Assembly: GCA_030145015.1 (NCBI GenBank)
Contig: JAQYWI010000291.1
Location: 1-5,267 of the forward strand
Direction of reading: 5' to 3'
Source of the DNA: Desulfobacterales bacterium
Lineage (GTDB): Bacteria; Desulfobacterota; Desulfobacteria; Desulfobacterales; JAHEIW01
DNA length: 5,267 nucleotides
Shown piece after piece: positions 1 to 5,267 of the stretch. A model generated the notes under the pieces. The model had not been told where the DNA came from. It saw only the letters and a list, made by a program, of their open reading frames with translations, and made no database searches. Position numbers and translations under genes: made by a program. How positions within the stretch are numbered: position 1 is the first letter of the stretch; every line of letters starts with the position of its first letter.

Positions 1-123
1 GCTCAATTTGTGAACCTGCCGAACCGGACCATTAAGACGGAGCAGGATATCGATGTCTGGCTGAATGACGCTAAAGCGGAAATTCAAAAAGCCCTAAAAA
101 ACGGCCCAGTCATCATCCATTAA
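1..123 (+). CDS. brxC: C-terminal end of probable BREX P-loop protein BrxC/PglY (partial)
   Basis: Only the last 40 codons are present; the frame is open from base 1 and stops at TAA 121-123. The tail contains FVNLPNRTIKTEQDIDVWL, then a charged helix and a terminal GPVIIH. An acidic, Trp-containing helix of the 'T..D.D.WL…A…AL..GPV' kind matches what I recall of BrxC C-termini. BrxC is the large (about 1200 aa) AAA-type ATPase of BREX, needed for host methylation and phage exclusion. The main support is position: it ends 12 bp before a PglX-type methyltransferase, as brxC does in BREX loci. The next gene's Shine-Dalgarno overlaps this stop codon, so the two are probably co-transcribed and translationally linked. 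The P-loop and all catalytic motifs lie upstream of the window, so the name rests on a short tail plus context. Confidence 0.68.
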   Translation, partial: AQFVNLPNRTIKTEQDIDVWLNDAKAEIQKALKNGPVIIH

Positions 124-127
124 GGAG
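122..127 (+). promoter_or_regulatory. Shine-Dalgarno of pglX overlapping the brxC stop
   Basis: AAGGAG at 122-127 lies 8 nt before the ATG at 136 and includes the last two bases of the upstream TAA stop. It supports the chosen pglX start and tight operon coupling of the two genes. Confidence 0.8.
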
Positions 128-135
128 TTGAGTGA

Positions 136-3100
136 ATGCAGCCTCTTGAAAAATCTCTTCGCAATAAGCTGGAAAAAACGGTCAAAGATGCACGCGATAT
201 TGCTGAAGACGCTGCTCGGGCAACACTTGAACAATTGGGTGTCGGAGAGCCGACAGCTTATCCGCATCTGACAGAAACTAATCGCAAATTACGCCGCAAG
301 CTTCGAGCACATGGCTGTCAACTGGGGAACGGGCGCAATGCCAAAGGCGAGCAGGCCCTTGATAGGTTGATCGAAGAGGTTGCCTACGAACACTGGCACC
401 GCATGCTGTTTGCCCGGTTTTTGGCCGAAAACAATCTGCTCATGTATCCTGACCCGGATGATCCGGTGGCAGTAACCCTTGAGGAATGCGAGGATTTAGC
501 TGCTGATGAAGGTGCGGCCACCGGTTGGGAGCTTGCATCCCGCTATGCATCTCGCATGCTGCCGCAGATTTTTCGGCCTGATTCACCGGTCTTTCAACTT
601 ACACTGCCGCCGGAACATCAACAAAAACTTGAACGCCTGATAGCCGACTTGTCGAAGGAGGTTTTTACCGCCTCGGACTCCCTTGGTTGGGTGTACCAAT
701 TTTGGCAGGCCAAGAAAAAGAATGAGATCAACGCCTCCGAGATAAAAATCGGGGCGCGGGAACTGCCCGCCGTCACCCAGCTTTTCACCGAACCTTACAT
801 GGTCAGCTTCCTGTTAGACAACTCCCTGGGGGCTTGGTGGGCGGCGCGACGCCTGACCGAAGCTGATCTCAAGAACGCGAAGACTGAAGACGAACTGCGC
901 CGGAAGGCGTCGCTTCCCGGTGTGGGGCTGGAGTACCTTCGCTTTGTCAAAGGCGAGGACGGCAAATGGATCCCGGCTGCCGGAACCTTTAACGGCTGGC
1001 CGGATAAACTCGCCGAACTCAAGACGCTCGACCCATGCTGTGGCTCGGGGCATTTTTTTGTCGCGGCCTTTTTGATGCTGGTGCCCATGCGCATGGAACG
1101 GGAGGGACTCTCGGCTCGCCAAGCAGTGGATCGGGTGCTTTCCGAAAATATCCACGGCCTGGAGCTGGATCAACGCTGCGTGAAACTGGCGGCCTTTGCC
1201 CTGGCGCTTACCGCCTGGAAGTATCGGGATGCTGGGAGCTACCGGCCATTGCCGGAACTGAATGTGGCCTGTTCCGGGCTTTCGGTAAGTGTTACACGAT
1301 CCGAATGGGAGAAACTTGCCAATGGTGATTCAAAACTGCGCGTGGCCCTGGTCGGTCTTTATGAAGAATTTAAAAATGCGCCAGTGCTTGGTAGCCTTAT
1401 CAATCCGATGCGCAGCACAGTGGCAAAGTTGATTCAATGGGATGGATTGGCTAATGCCGTAGAAAAGGCTCTGCAAAAAAATCGGACGGAAGATGAAAGG
1501 GAAGCTGGAGTGACGGCTCAGGGGTTGGCAAAGGCAGCGCAGATTTTGGCAGGAAAATACCACTGGGTCATCACTAATGTGCCGTATCTTGTCCGAGGCA
1601 AGCATGATGAAATTCTGCGTAATTTCTGCGAAAAATATTACTCCGACGCCAAGAACGATCTGGCTACAATTTTTTTTGATCGTTGCTTGGCATTGTGTGC
1701 TGCAGGGGGCACTTCCAGCATTATTTTGCCACAGAACTGGCTTTTTCAAAAGAGTTATAAAAAATTCAGAGAAGTACTGCTGCAAAACAATGTCTGGCAT
1801 TTAATAGCACGATTAGGACCCGGAGCGTTTGAGACTATAAGCGGTGAAGTGGTTAAGGTAATTCTTATCACAATAAGCAGAAGTAATATTGGTGGGTCCA
1901 GTGGATTATTCACTGAGGAAGGGAAGTCCATCCTTATTAGAAGCCTGGATGTCTCTGCTTCCCACTCTGCCGCAGAAAAAGCCTTACAACTTATCTTTGC
2001 CGAAATAAAAAACTTAGAGCAAACGAGACAGATGAAAAATCCGGATGCTGTAATAGGCGAATCAATAAAGGGCAATATTCTTGCCAAATACGCTGATACT
2101 TATGAGGGCCTTTCAACTGGCGATATCTTTCAATTTATCAGACAATTTTGGGAACTGTCGATGTTCGATGGCAAAACATGGGCGCCATTGATAGGCTCTG
2201 TAAATGCCACTATACTATATGGCGGCAGGGAGCAGATTTTACTCTGGGAAAATGGAAAAGGTAGATTTGTAAATTTCCCAGGATCATATCTGAAAGGTAG
2301 AAATGCTTGGGGATATTTAGGATTACGAATTACTCTTATGAACAAGAGGTCGTTGACAATTTATACTGGTGAATTATTTGATAAAAACGCTGGCACATTA
2401 ATACCTAAAAACTCAGATAATTTACTTGCTATTTTGTCTTTTTGTGAGTCTGATATATTTGAAAAAAGCGTTAAATCAGCAAATCCAGGGCTCTATGTTC
2501 CAGTTAAAACTCTTCTCAACGTCCCTTTTGATCTCGATCAATGGTCCAAAGTCGCTGATGAAAAATACCCCAACGGTCTGCCTAAACCTTACTCCGACGA
2601 TCCTACCCAATGGATCTTCCACGGCCATCCCTGCGGTTCGGTTGTGTGGGATGAAGAAAAAAAGCGACTGGAAGTCGCTTCCACCTTGCGCACCGACTCT
2701 ACCGTGTTGCAGGTTGCTGTCGCCCGTTTGCTCGGCTACCGCTGGCCTGCAGAAAGTAGAAGCGGCATCCTGCCGCTTGAATCTGATGAAAAGCGCCAGG
2801 ATGGCGCTTCTACCATGGAGCTTACCGACGAATCCCTCGTCTGGGTAAAAAAATCGAAGGAATTGCTGCCGTTTGCCGACGATGACGGCATCGTCTGCAT
2901 TCCTCCGGTTCGTGGTGAAATGAAGGCCGAAGATCGGCTGGAAAACCTATTAGCTGCGGCCTACGGCAGTGAATGGTCATCCAACAAGAAAGCTGAACTG
3001 CTTGCTCGGGCAGGCCACGCAGGCAAGACCCTGGAAACCTGGCTCCGGGATAAGTTTTTCACCCAGCACTGCAAACTCTTCCACCACCGTCCATTCATCT

Positions 3101-3657
3101 GGCACATGTGGGATGGTCTTCATGACGGCTTTGCAGCCCTGGTTAACTACCACAAGCTCGATGCCAAGTTGCTGGAGACACTTATCTACAACTATCTGGG
3201 CGACTGGATCAGCCGTCAAAAACAGGGTATTGCCAACGGAGTTGATGGCGCCCAGGAAAAACTGTCCGCCGCTGAAGTGTTGAAGAAAAAGCTTGAGCTA
3301 ATCCTCGAAGGCGAAGGGTATCCTGACAAAGAAAATCCTGAAAAAAGTTATGGCTACGACATATTCGTGCGCTGGAAACCTATCGAAAAGCAGCCCATAG
3401 GTTGGAACCCAGACCTAAATGATGGCATACGGCTCAACATCCGTCCGTTCATGACAGTACCCGACGTCGGCAAGAAAGGCGCAGGAATTCTAAGGGACAA
3501 GCCCAACATCAAATGGACGAAAGACCGGGGCAAGGATGTGGCATCCGCTCCCTGGTATCACCTGGGACCAATATATGGCGGCAATGAAGGTGATCGTATC
3601 AATGACCACCACTTGACTCTTGAGGAGAAACGAAAAGCAAGAGAACAAATAAAATAG
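136..3657 (+). CDS. pglX: BREX adenine-specific DNA methyltransferase PglX (type 3-like/PglXI-like variant)
   Basis: Large N6-adenine DNA methyltransferase, 1173 aa, in the usual PglX range of about 1100-1250. In BREX it marks host DNA so that unmodified phage DNA is excluded. Visible in order: a charged helical N-terminus (1-210); LFTEPYMVSFLLDNSLG (216-232), the conserved run before the catalytic domain; AdoMet-binding motif I DPCCGSGHF (299-307); HGLELDQRC, a likely acidic motif for the AdoMet ribose; and catalytic motif IV as NVPY (481-484) instead of the usual NPPY. An Eco57I-like segment with GPGAF follows. A probable target-recognition region (about 580-800) is encoded by AT-rich DNA. 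The helical C-terminus holds DLNDGIRLNIRPFM (1093-1106) and IKWTKDRGKD (1125-1134), conserved in large PglX-like enzymes. No nuclease motif was seen. Residues about 874-893 are encoded by a REP-like element. The ATG follows a good Shine-Dalgarno, and the stop TAG is followed by an in-frame TAA. Alternatives: a DISARM-type or Eco57I-type methylase; the upstream tail favours BREX. Confidence 0.88.
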   Translation: MQPLEKSLRNKLEKTVKDARDIAEDAARATLEQLGVGEPTAYPHLTETNRKLRRKLRAHGCQLGNGRNAKGEQALDRLIEEVAYEHWHRMLFARFLAENNLLMYPDPDDPVAVTLEECEDLAADEGAATGWELASRYASRMLPQIFRPDSPVFQLTLPPEHQQKLERLIADLSKEVFTASDSLGWVYQFWQAKKKNEINASEIKIGARELPAVTQLFTEPYMVSFLLDNSLGAWWAARRLTEADLKNAKTEDELRRKASLPGVGLEYLRFVKGEDGKWIPAAGTFNGWPDKLAELKTLDPCCGSGHFFVAAFLMLVPMRMEREGLSARQAVDRVLSENIHGLELDQRCVKLAAFALALTAWKYRDAGSYRPLPELNVACSGLSVSVTRSEWEKLANGDSKLRVALVGLYEEFKNAPVLGSLINPMRSTVAKLIQWDGLANAVEKALQKNRTEDEREAGVTAQGLAKAAQILAGKYHWVITNVPYLVRGKHDEILRNFCEKYYSDAKNDLATIFFDRCLALCAAGGTSSIILPQNWLFQKSYKKFREVLLQNNVWHLIARLGPGAFETISGEVVKVILITISRSNIGGSSGLFTEEGKSILIRSLDVSASHSAAEKALQLIFAEIKNLEQTRQMKNPDAVIGESIKGNILAKYADTYEGLSTGDIFQFIRQFWELSMFDGKTWAPLIGSVNATILYGGREQILLWENGKGRFVNFPGSYLKGRNAWGYLGLRITLMNKRSLTIYTGELFDKNAGTLIPKNSDNLLAILSFCESDIFEKSVKSANPGLYVPVKTLLNVPFDLDQWSKVADEKYPNGLPKPYSDDPTQWIFHGHPCGSVVWDEEKKRLEVASTLRTDSTVLQVAVARLLGYRWPAESRSGILPLESDEKRQDGASTMELTDESLVWVKKSKELLPFADDDGIVCIPPVRGEMKAEDRLENLLAAAYGSEWSSNKKAELLARAGHAGKTLETWLRDKFFTQHCKLFHHRPFIWHMWDGLHDGFAALVNYHKLDAKLLETLIYNYLGDWISRQKQGIANGVDGAQEKLSAAEVLKKKLELILEGEGYPDKENPEKSYGYDIFVRWKPIEKQPIGWNPDLNDGIRLNIRPFMTVPDVGKKGAGILRDKPNIKWTKDRGKDVASAPWYHLGPIYGGNEGDRINDHHLTLEEKRKAREQIK
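2662..2685 (+). repeat. Single REP-like hairpin inside pglX, related to the 2756-2813 element
   Basis: Perfect 8-bp stem AAGCGACT (2662-2669), loop GGA (2670-2672), arm AGTCGCTT (2673-2680), followed by CCACC. It has the same stem length, GGA loop and AAGCG/CGCTT ends as the right hairpin of the 2756-2813 element. That hairpin is followed by CTACC. Internal differences are paired, so the stem is kept. It is translated in frame as KKRLEVAST, parallel to KRQDGAST from the other copy. It may be a half element or an old degenerate copy. A native pglX sequence that happens to match cannot be excluded without homologues. Confidence 0.62.
2756..2813 (+). repeat. REP-like double-hairpin palindromic element inserted in frame in pglX
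   Basis: The left hairpin has stem AAGCGGCA (2760-2767), loop TCC and arm TGCCGCTT (2771-2778). The right hairpin has stem AAGCGCCA (2791-2798), loop GGA and arm TGGCGCTT (2802-2809). Both stems are perfect 8-bp pairings. The whole unit is also an inverted repeat: GTAGAAGCG (2756-2764) pairs with CGCTTCTAC (2805-2813). The two 23-nt arms match at 21 positions around a 12-nt spacer (2779-2790). The two mismatches between arms are compensated within each hairpin. The layout is that of paired REP/BIME elements moved by RAYT-type TnpA transposases, or of protein-inserted palindromic elements. It is translated as SRSGILPL…KRQDGAST (residues 874-893), between the conserved-looking LLGYRWPAE and MELTDE segments. 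No transposase lies in the window. Confidence 0.85.
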
Positions 3658-3687
3658 TAATTATATTGTACGATAACATTAAAGATG

Positions 3688-3715
3688 TTGGTATGCACAA
3701 TCCATGTTTTATAAT
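3688..3715 (+). promoter_or_regulatory. Predicted sigma70-type promoter for the ATPase/TOPRIM-like pair
   Basis: A perfect -10 hexamer TATAAT (3710-3715) lies 16 bp after a 4/6 match to the -35 box, TTGGTA (3688-3693), in the 99-bp gap behind pglX. The gap is AT-rich and has no obvious Rho-independent terminator, so read-through from pglX is also possible. A short dyad AACAT/ATGTT (3675-3679/3685-3689) abuts the -35. A 6-bp inverted repeat TTGTAC (3666-3671)/GTACAA (3718-3723) brackets the promoter. Either could be an operator, but both are short enough to be chance. Confidence 0.5.
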
Positions 3716-3743
3716 ATGTACAACGTCAAATGGCCCAAAGATG

Positions 3744-3750
3744 AAGGAGG
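3744..3750 (+). promoter_or_regulatory. Strong Shine-Dalgarno of the ATPase gene
   Basis: AAGGAGG at 3744-3750 lies 6 nt before the ATG at 3757. It fixes the start of the ATPase gene and predicts efficient initiation independent of pglX translation. Confidence 0.85.
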
Positions 3751-3756
3751 AACATA

Positions 3757-4863
3757 ATGCTTAAAAGACTCTACGCTGATAATTATCGCTGCCTGGTCAA
3801 TTTTGAGATAAATTTCGATGAACTGACCTTGCTGGTGGGGCCGAACGGTGGCGGAAAGTCCACCCTATTTGATTTGTTATACAAGATTCGTCACCTGATA
3901 GTGGACAATGCTAAGGTCGGCGAAGTATTTTCTCCGGAGGATATTACCGCCTGGGTCAATAAAAGCGAACAGTCCTTTGAGCTTGATGTGCAGGGTGAGG
4001 ATGGACTCTTTTCCTACAAACTCGTCATATCCCACAACCCCGATATTAAGAAACAGAGAGTTGAGTTCGAACATTTATTGTTAAACGGCAAGCCGCTGTT
4101 TGAGTTCAAGCAGGGGGAGGTTAAGCTTTATCACGACAATCACAAGCCCGGTCCGGAGTATTCCTTTGACTGGTCTGTTTCAGCCCTGGCCACTATCGTC
4201 TCAAGGCCGGACAATAAAAAATTGACATGGTTTAAGGAATGGGTTCAGATGATGTTTATCGTCAGCCTTCAGCCAAAATCCATGACCTCGGAAACAGCAG
4301 AAGAATCTAATTGGCTAAACCGGGATGGGACTAATTTTGCGTCATGGTATCGCTACATATCCCAGGAGCACCAGGACAAAATTTTTAAATTGACAGAGCA
4401 ATTGCGAGATACCATTCCCGGTTTCCACGCGTTCAAGCTTGAGCAGGCTGGAAAGCATAGAATTCTAAAAGTTGGATTTAGTAGCAAAGACCAGAACGCC
4501 TCACAACACTATTTTGACTTTGAACAACTCTCTGACGGCCAGCGCGTAATGATTGTTCTTTACTCGCTCCTGCTTGGTTTGCAGGACATGGGGCATACCG
4601 TCTTTATCGACGAACCGGAAAACTATGTTTCCTTGCCGGAAATCCAACCCTGGCTGATGGAACTTAACGATGCCTGTGGGGAGGGCTTCCCTCAAGCTGT
4701 GCTTATCAGCCATCATCCCGAACTGATCGATTATTTTGGCCCCGAAAGCGGGAAGTGGCTCGAAAGGGATCCCCTCGGCCCAACCCGCATCAAAAAGCTG
4801 CCGGAAAAGATTGAAAAAGGGTTGAAGCTCTCAGCGCAAATTGCCAGGGGGTGGACGGAATGA
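3757..4863 (+). CDS. ABC/AAA-type ATPase (AAA_15/AAA_21, OLD/AriA-like), probable defence ATPase
   Basis: Single-domain ATPase of 368 aa, probably cytoplasmic; no signal peptide or membrane segment is seen. An N-terminal strand pattern (LKRLYADNYRCLVNFEINF), typical of SMC/RecF/OLD-like ATPases, leads to Walker A GPNGGGKST (28-36). A mixed insert (about 45-250) includes LNRDGTNFASWYRY (187-200), a segment type common in this ATPase family. Then come the ABC signature LSDGQ (258-262), Walker B VFIDEPEN (282-289) with catalytic Glu286, and a switch-His motif ISHHPE (317-322). All nucleotide-binding motifs look intact, so ATP-driven dimerisation is expected. No TOPRIM nuclease domain is fused, unlike full OLD proteins or GajA. 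The TOPRIM-like function appears to sit in the next gene, whose ATG overlaps this stop (ATGA, 4860-4863). By analogy with AriA of PARIS it could sense a phage trigger and control its partner. That role is inference. It has its own promoter and Shine-Dalgarno. Confidence 0.82.
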   Translation: MLKRLYADNYRCLVNFEINFDELTLLVGPNGGGKSTLFDLLYKIRHLIVDNAKVGEVFSPEDITAWVNKSEQSFELDVQGEDGLFSYKLVISHNPDIKKQRVEFEHLLLNGKPLFEFKQGEVKLYHDNHKPGPEYSFDWSVSALATIVSRPDNKKLTWFKEWVQMMFIVSLQPKSMTSETAEESNWLNRDGTNFASWYRYISQEHQDKIFKLTEQLRDTIPGFHAFKLEQAGKHRILKVGFSSKDQNASQHYFDFEQLSDGQRVMIVLYSLLLGLQDMGHTVFIDEPENYVSLPEIQPWLMELNDACGEGFPQAVLISHHPELIDYFGPESGKWLERDPLGPTRIKKLPEKIEKGLKLSAQIARGWTE

Positions 4864-5267
4864 GCAAGCGACGCGTGAAAATCGTGCTTCTCTGCGAGGA
4901 TTCCCAACACGAAGCCTTTATTCGGAGATTTCTTAAAGGCATGGGTTGGAATACGAGAGAGATCCGAGTGGAAAAAAGTCCATCAGCCCTTGGCTCTGCG
5001 GAGCAGTGGGTGAGGGAAAAATTTCCACATGAACTCATGGCATATCGGCAAAGGCGACAACGGGCGGCCTCTGCCTTAATCGCAATGATCGATGCGGATA
5101 ATAGAGACGTGCAAGATCGGATCAATGAATTCGGAGAGGCATGTAATTCAATGGCAATCGCATTTCGAACCGATGATGAAGCCGTTGCCATTGCGGTTCC
5201 TAAACGAAATATTGAAACCTGGATCTATTACCTGAGAGGCCGGCCGGTGAATGAACAAGACCCTTAT
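4860..5267 (+). CDS. TOPRIM-like protein (DUF4276/AriB-like), possible nuclease partner of the ATPase; 3' truncated
   Basis: The first 136 codons of a protein that runs off the window. The ATG at 4860 overlaps the ATPase stop as ATGA, so translation is probably coupled; the internal GAGG-like purines near 4850 are weak, consistent with reinitiation. The N-terminus VKIVLLCEDSQHEAFIRRFL (6-25) has a beta strand followed by an acidic residue (Glu13) and a helix. LIAMIDADN (73-81) gives a D-x-D pair (Asp78, Asp80). Glu…DxD after hydrophobic strands is the TOPRIM metal-binding pattern. A later AVPKRNIETWI (112-122) resembles the R.IE.W segment I associate with DUF4276/RloB-like proteins. TOPRIM partners of ABC ATPases in defence systems act as nucleases (AriB of PARIS, OLD). 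Here the reaction is unproven and the C-terminus is missing. Another hydrolase or nucleotide-binding fold is possible. Confidence 0.7.
   Translation, partial: MSKRRVKIVLLCEDSQHEAFIRRFLKGMGWNTREIRVEKSPSALGSAEQWVREKFPHELMAYRQRRQRAASALIAMIDADNRDVQDRINEFGEACNSMAIAFRTDDEAVAIAVPKRNIETWIYYLRGRPVNEQDPY

Noticed and set aside
795..1173. Overlapping - strand frames opposite the methyltransferase motif I region
   Set aside because: Arg/Ser/Pro-rich translations typical of antisense reading of GC-rich coding DNA; no independent start signal or motif.
2756..2813. Rho-independent terminator inside pglX
   Set aside because: Hairpins are strong, but neither is followed by a T-tract and the reading frame continues for more than 800 bases with conserved motifs.
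2662..2813. Possible small CRISPR-like array from three repeated hairpins
   Set aside because: Units are palindromic, irregularly spaced, in mixed arrangement and fully within a coding frame; there are no uniform spacers.
2426..2848. 140-codon + strand frame inside pglX
   Set aside because: It is out of frame with pglX, which is intact with conserved motifs on both sides; the translation has no domain signal.
3658..3687. Terminator after pglX
   Set aside because: Only a 5-bp AT-rich dyad with no T-run follows the stop codon; too weak to call.
4790..5191. 133-codon open frame on the - strand
   Set aside because: It lies antisense to the well-supported ATPase and TOPRIM-like genes and has low-complexity Ser/Ala/Arg composition with no recognisable motif; an antisense shadow.

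Overview
The window looks like part of a phage-defence island of the BREX (bacteriophage exclusion) class. It reads entirely on the + strand: the last 40 codons of a probable BrxC/PglY P-loop protein (1-123), a complete 1173-codon PglX-type adenine-specific DNA methyltransferase (136-3657), a 99-bp gap with a promoter, a complete 368-codon ABC/AAA-type ATPase (3757-4863), and the first 136 codons of a TOPRIM-like protein (4860 to the window edge) overlapping the ATPase stop as ATGA. The order brxC then pglX is a known BREX arrangement. The remaining core genes expected (pglZ, brxL or a BrxH helicase, brxA, brxB) would lie outside the window.

The methyltransferase is not the classic type 1 PglX version (which from memory has DPACGSGH and NPPYM). 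It carries DPCCGSGHF and NVPYL, which leans towards the PglXI-type enzymes of other BREX types (type 3-like). This subtype call is an inference and needs the flanking genes. The middle of the gene, where target recognition is expected, is strongly AT-rich compared with both ends.

The ATPase and TOPRIM-like genes look like an accessory two-gene cassette placed behind pglX with its own promoter and a strong Shine-Dalgarno sequence. The architecture (ABC-type ATPase plus TOPRIM partner, translationally coupled) resembles PARIS (AriA/AriB) and split OLD-like systems. I cannot assign it to a named family, and it is the best candidate here for an undescribed or poorly described defence module.

The most unusual structure lies inside pglX. 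A 58-bp REP-like double-hairpin element (2756-2813) is carried in frame and translated within the methyltransferase. A related single hairpin with the same 8-bp stem and GGA loop sits about 75 bp upstream (2662-2680), also in frame. Changes between the hairpin arms are compensatory, so stem pairing is preserved.

The organism is probably a Gram-negative bacterium of moderate GC content. In my recollection, translated repeats of this kind (…RSGILPL…/…KRQD.AST…) occur in Desulfobacterota and relatives, but this is a weak taxonomic clue. No tRNA, rRNA, CRISPR array or insertion sequence was seen.
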